Positions 24,303 through 34,831 of a stretch of 64,000 nt of DNA are shown here, piece by piece. Made by a program: the position numbers and the translations under genes. A model generated the notes under the pieces. The model worked only from the letters and a program-made list of their open reading frames with translations. It ran no database searches and was not told the DNA's origin. The stretch's first letter is position 1; each line of letters starts with the position of its first letter. The DNA is from Hydractinia symbiolongicarpus (taxonomy: Eukaryota > Cnidaria > Hydrozoa > Anthoathecata > Hydractiniidae): the NCBI RefSeq assembly GCF_029227915.1, contig NC_079875.1, forward strand, positions 20,143,001 through 20,207,000, in the 5' to 3' direction.

Positions 24303-26108
24303 TTTATTTTAGACCGTGCAGAAATGTAAATTTGAGAATTCCAAAAATTAGTTTTCTAATTGAAATTTTCCCACTTGATGTATAAAAAAATGGGGAATAT
24401 GTACTCCAAATTTTCAAGAGCTTCCTTGGATTATATATTCTAATATCGCGATAATTGCAATTTTATCTACTGTAGATTTGTATTCAAGGCGTTCTTTTTA
24501 ATGGATTATTCCATTGAAATATGACGTTTTATTTTAAACAAAAAAGCCTCTACGAAGACACCATTTAAACTGCGTAAAAACCCTCAGAAGCTGTAATTAC
24601 TTGTAGAATAATCATGAATTTGAAATGGATTACTGAAAAAATAATTTAAAGAGCAAGCATGGATTAGATATTCCGCACGGTGTTGTCCAAATTACACCCA
24701 GAATAGGAGACAGATTTTTCGTAACATGATCAGTTCCTTTTTAAATTAAGTCAAACTAAATACAACATATTTATGAAACTTTATAATAGGAACAAAATAA
24801 ACTAAAGCAGTGTAAGGAGCACTGTGAAAAGACTAATTCCATTAACACTAATTCCACAACTTCGTTATATTGACAACTTCTGTCCTGAGATTTTCAGGTT
24901 TTTTTTTGCTGTATGAAGATGCCTCAGTATGTCATTTTTGCCAAATTACGTCTTTGAGACACTTTAAAAACGCCACCAAGAAATGAATTCCATAACTAAG
25001 AGCGTTCAAGGATTGAAAGAATTCCAATAAAAAATCAGCAACCTCAGTTGTAATCTTACAATGAATGGTATCTAATTTGACTAGATGTTTTCTGATCGAT
25101 GGTTTAAAAAAGTATTCTCCTCTTTAAGATAAGAATAATTCGTTCTAGAAGGCTCCTTTAATTGATGTTACTCCCCTTAGGTGTTACAGTTGGAAGTCCG
25201 ATAAACATTGATGGATAGTGATTTTTCCCTCCATATGCTATAAAATGGAAGAGGTTATCAGAATTTAAAAATCAAGAAAATCGGTGGAATGTCGTCTTAC
25301 CGAACAGCTCATTATCAACCTAAATCACTGAAAAACTTATTCAAGCCTTTCCCATCAATACCTTATCATCATTATATAATATAATAAGCTTATAAGCTTA
25401 TAATGTCGCATTCCATTTTCAAGGACCTAGTTTTTAGCAAAAAACTGGAATAGTTCCTCCCGGAACGCTCTTTTTCCCAAAATTACTTGTTTGAAAGGAT
25501 ACTGTGTGACTCTGGAAGCAATAAACAAAACGGGGGTTTCAGTTTCTCACGAGGATGGAGCCAAAATTATTTAGAACTATTTCAGCTTTTTTAATCTGAT
25601 CCTAACTTCAATGGAATATCAAATCTACGGAGACTCTTTAAATGAGATAAATTTTATACTTATGCCTTTTTGGAACATCCTTGTTCCATGTAAGTATAAG
25701 AATTTGAAAATTTCTACATCTTTCTCGAAAATATTGTCATTTTTCTTTTCACCTATGTTTTGACTTTTAATTTGGAATTCTTCCATATCTGTTAAAAAAG
25801 TATTTTTTTTCTTTTTCCTAATGATACGTTATATTACTGACATGCCTTCTACAGAATTTCAGCCTAAGAGCCTTTGCGGATAAAAAGTTATGACCGTGGG
25901 ATTTTTACTACAAACAACAATGGAATAATTTCATCCTAAAAGACTCCAACCTTTAATTTGCTATAGCTTCTCAACAGCAGCAGCTTCTTGAGTCGGACAA
26001 AAATCATTGGAATATTTATTTGGTTTAAGAACTAATCAAGCTATACTATTGAAATACTGTTCCGAAAAAAAGAGATAGAATTTACACTTTCGCACGGTCT
26101 GAAATAAA
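24303..26108. mobile_element. Non-autonomous DNA transposon, 1.8 kb, inserted in the 130-bp satellite
   Basis: The termini AGACCGTGCAGAAATGTAAA (24311) and AGACCGTGCGAAAGTGTAAA (26100, reverse complement) are inverted. The repeat extends outward through TTTATTTT / GTTTTTATTTC. The satellite stops at one end and resumes at the other. I see no coding frame inside. A palindromic AAGCTTATAAGCTTAT stretch lies near 25386. Confidence 0.65.
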
Positions 26109-26480
26109 AACACACGTAATGTCTTTGGATTGATTGGCCTGCTTTAGGACTTTTGATGCGTCATTTTCAGGGAGGACACTTGTTTCTACTGCTGTACGGA
26201 TAAGTACATAAAAGTAAAGCCTTGTAAATTTATAGTATAATGCCTTGCCTCAGATTGGCATTTTTTAGGATTTGTGATATGTAATTTCGCGGGGCGTATT
26301 AGTCCTAAATATCTTTTCTATTGGCATAGAACACTACCGGCTGTTCAATATATTGTACGAAAACGTCTCTTTGTTTAGCCTGCAATAGGGCCGTTAATAT
26401 GCCTTTTTGCAAAAGGCTATTTGAGCGAAATATCGTTTCTGTTTGTGTATGGATGTGTATCCAACCTCAAACTTTGTCTA
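26109..26480. repeat. Continuation of the 130-bp satellite
   Basis: Units with CTTTAGGACTTTTGATGCG (about 26140) and GTGTATGGATGTGTATCC (about 26444) continue the array interrupted at 24302. Confidence 0.6.
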
Positions 26481-26509
26481 CTTTATAAAAACAGCTTTCC
26501 GTAAATGGC

Positions 26510-26945
26510 ACTTATGCGAAATATTGTGGCATATTACGTTGGTCATGGCCGATTGACAGAAAAAATATGTATTTATTATGTAGCGATAGAGAGTATTATG
26601 AAGGTATTATGCAGTATTATGCGATATTACGTTGGTTATGGCCAACGACAGAAAAAATATGAATTTTTTATGGAACGACAGAGAGTATTATGAAGGTATT
26701 ATGCGATATTACGTTGGTTATGACCATCGACGGAAAAATTATGTATTTTTTATGGATTATGAAAGTACTATGCAATATTATGCGATATTACGTTGGTTAT
26801 GGCCATCGACAGAAAAAATATGTAATTGTTATGTAGCGATAGATAGTATTATTAAGGTATTATGCAGTATTATGCGATATTATGTTGGTTATGGATTATT
26901 GACAGTAAAAATACGTATTTCTTGTGTAGCGATAGAGAGAATAAG
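26510..26945. repeat. Tandem array, 80-92 bp units
   Basis: GATATTACGTTGGTTATGG recurs about five times (ACGTTGGT at 26536, 26628, 26711, 26790; a variant at about 26881), followed each time by GACAGAAAAAATATG and TATGTAGCGATAGAGAG-like text. Frames through it encode Tyr-rich repeats and are not believed to be genes. Confidence 0.65.
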
Positions 26946-27125
26946 GGTTCATATGCCGGGTCCATTTGGTTGGAGTAGTGTGAATGAACGTCTGTCGGGT
27001 TTTTTATGTCGATAAAGTATGAAGTGATGCTAATGATGTTGTACGTCGTGTGTCGGGACCAGTTAGCCCGGTGCTAAATGAAGTCATTGCCGCGAAAATC
27101 CTATACACTCTCCTCCGTCCGTTAT

Positions 27126-27780
27126 ATTTGGCTTATTTAATGAGGAAATGGTCTACGCTACGCTCTGTGCGATGGCGCGCACTCGGCTTCTCTTTGGTTG
27201 ATCGAGACACGCCGTTTTCAGTAGTAAAGATCAGGTCTGCATGCAGCATTAGCCTCGTAATTCATAAGTTACTTTTACTAATATCACATGACATCTCCAT
27301 GCCCTGGCACATAATTAACATGTTTCACTGTATATTAACCTTGATAAATTTGAGACTTTTTTTTGAGATATTGAATTTGAAATATTTGCACCTTAATATT
27401 TTCTATACTCCTGGACTAATATGATACTTATCTCTGATATATTGAGTATACGCAATCTTTGAGTTGTAGGGGGGGGGGGGAGATTTTCTATTAAAGTCAG
27501 ACACCCCTGCCTTGCCGTTCCATTGCCTTGTCAGCACTGACCGTGCCTTTGCTTACCCTTCCATTGCCTTTTCTGGTGCCTGCCTAATATGCCCTTGCCT
27601 GTGCCTCCAATGCCTTGTCTACCCCTGCCTTCCTGATTCCTCTTCCTGTTTCCTTGCCTGCCTTTGCCGTGCCCTTACCTTGCCGTGCTTAATGCCTTTG
27701 CCTTGGCAACCTCTCCGCAACACTTTCTATATTGATTGCGGAGAGTAGCGGAGCCCATTTCCTCATTAAATAAGCCAAAT
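27126..27780. repeat. Foldback element with 26-bp perfect arms
   Basis: The arm starting ATTTGGCTTATTTAATG at 27126-27151 is exactly inverted at 27755-27780; a weaker match continues about 20 bp inward. The 600-bp interior holds a G12 run and a C/T-rich TGCCT block. Probably a MITE or foldback repeat. Confidence 0.6.
27469..27720. repeat. G12 run and TGCCT/CCTTGC low-complexity block
   Basis: A run of about 12 G at 27469 is followed by about 200 bp built from irregular CCTTGCC, TTGCCTT and TGCCT words, strongly pyrimidine-rich on the plus strand. It could form unusual structures or be an error-prone assembly site. Confidence 0.55.
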
Positions 27781-28204
27781 AAAGGCTGCATAGGGTTTCC
27801 GCGTCTTGCCCCTATACATCAAAATTATCAAGCACTACTCCCCACGGCTTCAATATCGTTCATTTTGGTTTTCTTTCCCAGCAATTTAATCTGGTCATTT
27901 TTCCGTAAATTTTTGATTAAGCGAAAAAACATGAATTTAAAACGGCGATGGGGGAGTTTTTGTTGTTATTTAAATATGGCGACAATGTCAGAAGGATCAC
28001 GAGAATTTTACAGGAGAAAGTCCACGAGAATTTTACTGGAAAAGTTTACCTTTTATATCTATCAATCTCAGGTAGTAATATCCTTATTTAATTCTCATTA
28101 GATATACTTTATCTTACGCTATTACTTTTTTTCGTTATATATGGAAACTTTGTCCAGCGTAGCTAGCTAGCTATATAAAGAAAGTTGAAAGGAATTTTTC
28201 ATTG

Positions 28205-28301
28205 AATTAAATACCTAGTTAACAACCTAGCTACAATCCCGTAGTTAACAACCTAGCTACAATCCCTACATAGATGGCTAGCTAGCTAGCCATCTATGTA
28301 G
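28205..28301. repeat. Short tandem duplication and 36-bp perfect palindrome
   Basis: AGTTAACAACCTAGCTACAA is repeated at about 28216 and 28242. The 36-bp palindrome 28266-28301 starts CTACATAGATGGCTAGC, is centred on TAGCTAGCTA and ends CATCTATGTAG. Confidence 0.65.
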
Positions 28302-28393
28302 TAGCTAGTATATCATTATTTTTTACATGCAATGAACCCCTTTTTATCCTTTACCTAGCTAATGCAAAGCCTTCAAAAGATTACTCACACCTC

Positions 28394-28480
28394 TTAGGGC
28401 AGCCATAAAAAATATGTTATGTTACGTCCACAGACTGACTCGCTTGTGGTAATAAAAACCCGAGTCGGCAAGACTCCGTT
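28394..28480 (+). repeat. Terminal repeat of a TTA-type DNA transposon (left end)
   Basis: TTA followed by GGGCAGCCATAAAAAATATG. About 75 bp match the reverse complement of 10024-10099 with few differences, including GACTGACTCGCTTGTGG and AATAAAAACCCGAGTC. The matching right end of this copy was not found. It lies just upstream of the zinc-finger ORF, which may be its cargo. Confidence 0.6.
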
Positions 28481-28535
28481 TGGACATAGTCATAAGAAAA
28501 AGAGATAGTCTAGAGGCAACGACCACCGACATTGT

Positions 28536-29669
28536 TTGCGCAACCTATCCTTAAGTTGTGTTGGACGACCCTCCGATACTGTTGTAACAGAAGTTGAAAG
28601 CTGCAAGAAAAATGAGGTTTACCGTTGCCAAAATTGCGATAAAGTTTGCAAATCACAACGTGGTCTAACCATACATTGCAATGTTAAGCATGCCTTGTCA
28701 GAAATGCCAGATGCTAGCCCTTTTCTGTCCATGCCAAAATTGTCAAAAGAAGAAAAAATTCTAAAGAAGCTACATCCATTAACATTAAAATTAATGGTGA
28801 AAAAAAGTGCTGAGATATGTTTTGGTGACAGATGTTTACCTGAATCAGCAAGATGTTTGTTTTCAGAGGATAAATTTAAATTTTCAACTGATGAAGCTGT
28901 TGAACTTTGGAACAAAATAAAACCCTTAATTGAAAGTTTTCATGGTGATGCTGAGGATTTTTCTTCTCATTTTTATGGCTTACTAGGGGATAATCTTCTA
29001 CCCTTAAAGTTTGAAGATGTGACTTTAAGCAACATTTTATTAACTGAAGTTGCTAATCACATTTTAATTCATCTCTCAGGAACCGATAAAGTTATGGCGT
29101 CTCTTCCTGATACTGTTTTGGCGATTACTGAAAATAAGCTGAAAAGTTTGCAATATATACCTGGATTTATTGTACATAAGCTTCACACGAAATGCCGTTT
29201 CTCAAAGAAGTGTACTGATTACAACAAGCAGGCTATTTTAATTTTACAGGCGTGCAAAGTTGACTGTGACAATTCGCAGACATTGATCAATATACGGGAC
29301 AGAGGTGGATTGTGGAGAGTGAATAAACAAATTCAAGATGTTTTTCGAGAATGTGAAAAAATATTTCGATCGAAAACTTCACATTTCAGCACAACTTTGA
29401 AATGTCATGATCTTGTTGAAGCTATGTTGAAAAACTGTTCTATTTTGTCAAACTTTAATAGTGTTTGTTATACTGTGGATCCAAAAGTCAGCAAAGAAGT
29501 CAGTATAAACCTTCTGGAACATATGCTCACGTTGTATACAAGAGTTCGGAGTTTTTCATATGCAAAAGATATACGTGAAAAACACAAGGCTGCTAAGAAG
29601 GCTGCAAAAAAGAGATCACTAAGAACTGAAATAATGAAATCAAGCAGCAATACAGACATGGGACACTGA
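28536..29669 (+). CDS. C2H2 zinc-finger protein of DNA-transposon type, 377 codons
   Basis: The frame is uninterrupted but has no ATG at its start (first codon TTG), so a 5' exon or a lost start is likely. A C2H2 finger has C31, C34, H47 and H52 (YRCQNCDKVCKSQRGLTIH). The middle shows LQYIPGFIVHKLHTKC and later DRGGLW...ECEKIFR, a layout seen in proteins of several eukaryotic DNA transposons (P, hAT and related groups) next to the catalytic core. No complete acidic triad is recognised. The tail is Lys-rich (KHKAAKKAAKKR). It starts about 60 bp inside a TTA-type terminal repeat, suggesting element cargo. The family is uncertain. Confidence 0.55.
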   Translation: MRNLSLSCVGRPSDTVVTEVESCKKNEVYRCQNCDKVCKSQRGLTIHCNVKHALSEMPDASPFLSMPKLSKEEKILKKLHPLTLKLMVKKSAEICFGDRCLPESARCLFSEDKFKFSTDEAVELWNKIKPLIESFHGDAEDFSSHFYGLLGDNLLPLKFEDVTLSNILLTEVANHILIHLSGTDKVMASLPDTVLAITENKLKSLQYIPGFIVHKLHTKCRFSKKCTDYNKQAILILQACKVDCDNSQTLINIRDRGGLWRVNKQIQDVFRECEKIFRSKTSHFSTTLKCHDLVEAMLKNCSILSNFNSVCYTVDPKVSKEVSINLLEHMLTLYTRVRSFSYAKDIREKHKAAKKAAKKRSLRTEIMKSSSNTDMGH

Positions 29670-29814
29670 TTGACTTAGTTCCAGGCATGAACTATAAAAA
29701 CTGCCATAACTACGGTGGCCTCTATCTGCCAACAATAACACACTTCAAAGAAACCATACAGAGTTTTTGCAGCAAACATTTAAATCGATTGTCAACTCTG
29801 AAAAAAGATTACTT

Positions 29815-30710
29815 AGTCAACGCTATCTGTACAAATTACACACTTAGCAAATGCTATCTGTACAAATTGCACACTTAGCGAATGCTATCTATGCAAATTG
29901 ATCACTTAGCAAAACGCTATCTGTACAAATTGATCACTTAGCAAATGCTGTCTGTACAAATTGATCACTTAGCAAATGCTATCTGTACAAATTGCACACT
30001 TAGCAAATGCTATCTGTACAAATTGCACACTTAGCAAATGCTATCTGTACAAATTGATCACTTAGCGAATGCTATCTATGTAAATTGATCACTTAGCAAA
30101 ACGCTATCTGTACAAATTGATCACTTAGCAAATGCTATGTATGCAAATTGCACACTTAGCGAATGCTATCTATGCAAATTGATCACTTAGCAAAACGCTA
30201 TCTGTACAAATTGCACACTTAGCGAATGCTATGTATGTAAATTGCACACTTAGCGAATGCTATGTATGTAAATTGCACACTTAGCAAATGCTATCTGTAC
30301 AAATTGATCACTTAGCGAATGCCATCTGTACAAATTGATCACTTAGCGAATGCTATGTATGCAAATTGCACACTTAGCAAATGCTATCTGTACAAATTGA
30401 TCACTTAACGAATGCTATCTGTACAAATTGCACACTTAGCAAATGCTATCTGTACAAATTGATCACTTAGCAAATGCTATGTATGCAAATTGATCACTTA
30501 GCGAATGCTATCTGTACAAATTGATCACTTAGCAAAATGCTATCTGTACAAATTGATCACTTAGGAAATGCTATGTATGCAAATTGCACACTTAGCGAAT
30601 GCTATCTATGCAAATTGATCACTTAGCAAAACGCTATCTGTACAAATTGATCACTTAGCAAAAGCTATGTATGCAAATTTATCACTTAGGAAAATTGATC
30701 ACTTAGTGGT
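29815..30710. repeat. 31-bp minisatellite, about 28 units
   Basis: The unit is GCTATCTGTACAAATTG, then ATCACTTAGCAAAT. Two main variants alternate irregularly (TTGATCACTTAGC and TTGCACACTTAGC), with further variants CTATGTATGC, CTATCTATGC and a 32-bp AAAACGC form. Blocks of several units recur in the same order near 29877, 30066, 30150 and 30595, so multi-unit duplication has occurred. Confidence 0.8.
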
Positions 30711-30760
30711 GACTTGGAGTCAAGTCCAACGATGTGCATAACCTAGTTTAGATTTCAAAG

Positions 30761-32450
30761 ATGGCGGCGAAAGAGCGAGACATGGACAAGGTATGTTGTT
30801 ATGTTCTTTACTGATAAAAGCTGGTTGATTTATATCATGTACTATTAATTTGGATTCGTTAATGATTTAGCAGTATCATTTTATTATTGAGAAATTTTTG
30901 TTTTCTTTTTCAGTATGGACATGGGCGATATGGTGTCCATTCCTTTGCATACAAATTCAGCTAGCTACAACTGATGTTTTTTTTTAGGTAATTCAATATT
31001 TAAAAAAATTGGACCAATCTGAGATGACGATTCTGAATTTTATCAACGAAAAGGTAAATCTCTTGAGAGAGATTGTTTACACCCCTGTGCCCCTTCCCCC
31101 TGCATAAGGAGGAGCGTCTTCGCGCTAAAGATGGTAGCTAGCTATATATAATTATGTTTGTTTTTTTCTTGCAATTTTGGCTGACTTTATCCATGTTTCC
31201 CTTTTCAGCTCACTGAGATAGCTGTACTGCATGCTGACGACAACAATTTACGTAAACATGGTGTCACCAAGGATGGTGATATAATCAGATTGAGATTAAT
31301 GTGTTCCTCAGATGAGCAAATAGAAGATCGAAAGCTTGAGTTGAGGTCCATTATTCAAGGTGGATCAGCTAGACCAAAAAAAGTAGAGTGTTGTCCCCAG
31401 TTAGGAAAAGTGTAACAAAGAAACTAAGAGTCGTTTACCTCAGTTGGGAACACTATGATGCGAGGAAAAAAAAATTTGCTCTAGTGAAAGGAGAAAGAGG
31501 AGGTGGACTGAGAAGCATCAAGCTTCCGTCGAATGCATCCTATGATGATTTATTGAATACTTGCAAAGAGTTATTTTGGGAGAAAAGGAACAACCCTCTT
31601 ACATTTGGTACAAGTGACGTTACTTTCTTTTTAGTTGATATCCGGAGGGAAGTTGTGAATAACATTTTAACCACCAATGCAAACCAACAGATCCCTTTTA
31701 CAATTGAACTGTATTGTCAGAAAACAAAAATGGCTAGAACCAAGTTCATTTTCAGAACAAAGTGCAAGACAATCCAAATGATACAAGACTTGACAGCACC
31801 AATATTTGTGAGTTCTGACAATGACGAATCAGATGATTTTGTTCCAGCTCGTGGTTTTAGAACATCAACACCATTGATTGGAACTTCTCATGAACGAGCA
31901 GAGGTAAGACAAGAGATGGACAATGCCTACTCTGCATCTTTAGCATCTGATAGGAAGAAAGCACAAGAAAAAGCTGATATAGAAAAAAGAAACTTAAGGT
32001 TACAAAGCTTGAATGCAGCACGAAAATCAAGAGTTCCTCCTGAAGCTCTTTTAACTGATTACCATTGTACTATTTCAATACATCACCCTGCAGAAGGTCA
32101 TAAAACACGTCTTTTTCATGCAAGAGAAACAATGACTGTAGTATATGATTGGGCAGGAAGTTTGAGCATTGAACCTGAACATTATGATATTTTAGATTTT
32201 ACTGGAAAAGTTATTGTCCCAGATTCACCAATTAAATCAGGAATGTTTCATATTAGAGAACGTGATGATCCAGTTAACATGACATCCGGAGCTTCAGTAG
32301 CATTTATGGGATTTGGAACAGAGAAAGAGTCCACTAACGATGCTTCTGTAACTGAACAATCTACCTCAACAACAAGTTTATTATCAAGTTCAGAAGAAGA
32401 CAGATAGTGGTGGACCAACAGTTCACCACATGTTAATTGCGGTTCCTGAA
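30761..32450 (+). CDS. N-terminal exons of a second HECT-family gene (ubiquitin-like region)
   Basis: Exons 30761-30790, 30988-31053 and 31209-32450 join in phase 0; the last has a GTAAGT donor after VPE. The start is ATGGCGGCG (MAAKERDMDK). The reading frame shifts once at the A7 run 31376-31382; one extra A would join the two parts. A second lesion near 32400 puts a TAG before the exon end. The protein has RVVYLSWEHYD...GERGGGLRSIKLP, a coiled-coil-like basic stretch (RKKAQEKADIEKRNLRLQ) and a later ubiquitin-like stretch (YHCTISIHHP...FTGKVIVPDSPI). In related animal genes such a region precedes a HECT domain, and one lies at 37700-38770 on this strand. I infer one gene with a 5-kb intron. 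It could instead be two relics. Confidence 0.5.
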
Positions 32451-32451
32451 G
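32407..32451. repeat. 45-bp direct repeat, copy 1
   Basis: GTGGTGGACCAACAGTTCAC to GGTTCCTGAAG, identical to 32918-32962. This copy forms the presumed exon end with a GTAAGT donor. Confidence 0.8.
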
Positions 32452-32917
32452 TAAGTACTTATACCTTGTTGAGAGGCTTGGCTTTGATTGCATTCAGTAT
32501 TCAAGTGTCAACAAAGATGGCTACTAGCATCATTGAAGGATATACTTTAGAAACTCAATGTTATTCCAAATCTAGAATGGTAGACTAGTGAAAAGGGTGG
32601 TCACAAGGCATGAACACTAGGGGCCCTCAAGGTAACTAACCAATACTGTTGTAGATCCACGCCCCTAAGATTGCCTTGCCTACCTATAAAATGGGAGCAG
32701 CTAAAGTCAACTAGTTTCCATCATCACATTTTGCTAATAGTTTGGTTTGGTTTCAACAGATAAAGAACTCACACTATTTCTAGGTCCCTGAGTTTAAGTT
32801 TCATAATTTAAATCAGTAAGACATGATCCAGTTGTAAGAATGTTTTAAATTCTTATTTGAAATTGGTTTTCAAGCCCTCTTGTTGACTGAGGATTAAAAC
32901 TCTGTCTTGTTTGCATG

Positions 32918-32962
32918 GTGGTGGACCAACAGTTCACCACATGTTAATTGCGGTTCCTGAAG
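32918..32962. repeat. 45-bp direct repeat, copy 2
   Basis: Same 45 bp as 32407-32451, here without the splice donor and directly abutting the long repeat at 32961. Confidence 0.8.
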
Positions 32963-34831
32963 AAGCATCTATCACTGCAACCTACTAATATCATCAACTC
33001 CATCTTTTGGCTTCAATTACTATAATGGCAGCGCATCCAATGACAACCAATGACTCTAGCAAATTTTGGATCATGTACCTCTGGTATCAGGAGAAACCTT
33101 CAGATATTTCTTCAGGACAGATATTGCATGTAGCCAGGTCGGTTTGTTTCATTTTATATATTATATCATGTTAGGAGCCCAGAAACTGTCACTTTTTAAC
33201 AACCCTAGAGCCATTATGGCTTTTATACAAGTAATGCCAACCTTGTAGCCAGGTTGCCATTATGATAACTCGTTATGTTATGTATAGTGTTGTTTATGTT
33301 CATTCACCGCGATAGACGATCATGATACGATCCTGCTCCAACCTGTGTATAGTAAATTGTATCTGCGTGAAAATTTGGCCTCGTGGTTTCCCTTTTTAAT
33401 CTTATAATAGACTATACTTAGCTAGCCAGAAAAACTTCTTTTTTCCACATCCAGAATAATATTTGCAGGCTTGTTTTCGTAAGTTATTGGTGAATATAAT
33501 TGCTTTGGGAGCAATATTCAGGCTATAACTTTGGAGAAACTATATTCTGTAAAAGACATGCAAAACGGTATCTATTACTAATAAAACTTTTGATATTTAA
33601 TTTATTTGAAACATTTAATCACATGGAAAAGGAGAAAGATAGAGAAATAAGCAACAACAACAACACAAACTGCATTGTAAATAGGCTTTATTTGTATTAT
33701 TAGATCATAGTATAAACAACAACAGATAAATAAAATAAAAATAGCAAAATTATATCATGATTTTGCACAAGTAAAGGCCGCTATATAAAATTTGGTTTTT
33801 ACGCAGCAATAGCTAATTAAAAACAACACAACCTACTACAACAAGTGAATGACCACTGATTTAGCACAACATTCAGTCAAAAATATGTAGCCCTTATTGG
33901 CTAAGACTCTAAAATGTTGAATCAAACTTGGAAATACCTAGCTGTTATGCGATAAACACTAACTACTTGAAATTTTTAACAAAACAAATCATTTAAAAAC
34001 AGATATCGTTAACTACATTTACACATTTTGTGTCAATCAGGATAGCGCTGTATATGTATATATGCTAAGTCATTTCGTTATGTTGGTAGAACCACAAACA
34101 TTTTCCATGCCTGTCAGCATAACTTCTTTAGTGAAATGTGAAAAACTTTCGTCATTTCACCCATTAATTAAAACCATGCTTTTTTCCTAATTTTTATAAT
34201 TAACATCGTTCCCAGGAATTATCTCGATATAAGATTACAGCTTTTAAACCGATCATCATCAAGTCTTGTCGAAGTCATTCTCCCAAAACTAGTCACGACT
34301 AGTGTTCTCGTCTGTGGCCTTGTGGCATTTTAAGAAATCGTTTAAAAAGTGTTTATTGCCAGGAGCTTTGAATCTACAAATCAAACATACAAGTTGTTAT
34401 GCAGCTATTCGATTTATTGTATTGTTATCAAATGTCTTGTTACTTGTGGGTACCCAAAGACAACACAAGAACTTTGAGTTTGAGACAGGCCTTTTTAAAG
34501 TTGTTGAAAGTGAAACTATAAACAGTTTCATGCTCAACTTGCTAGCACAACAATAGAAAGCTCAAGAATCAATGGAATTTAAAGTAAACAGATGTACCTG
34601 AAAACGTTGTCATTATAAAATTAATGCTATAATTTTGTTAACTCAAAAAGTCTGTTTATTTTGCCAAACTGCTTTCTTCTGCAATCCCTGGCAACACAGA
34701 GAATAAATGTTTTCCAGTAATGTTTCTTTTTAGCAACATTGCTCAATTTCATTCCGCAATCATATATTTAGAACTTCCATTTACTTGCTGCAAGTCAATA
34801 CAAAACTTTCTTAGCCTTTAGACATGTTGAA
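32961..34831 (+). repeat. Long dispersed repeat, copy 2
   Basis: About 1.87 kb, inverted relative to 18364-20199. It lies in the presumed intron of the second HECT gene. The short frame MDHVPLVSGETFRYFFRTD (33066) matches copy 1 with several replacements; no gene function is evident. Confidence 0.7.

Noticed and set aside
26505-27015. Tyr-rich ORFs
   Set aside because: They lie in an array of 80-92 bp units with no codon constraint visible.
28394-28480. That 10099 and 28394 are the two ends of one 18-kb element
   Set aside because: They are inverted, but 10099 already pairs with 9713 and has its own TTA duplication. They are ends of separate copies.
29815-30710. CRISPR-like array of 31-bp repeats
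   Set aside because: Units follow each other without unique spacers, and the host is clearly a eukaryote. It is a minisatellite.
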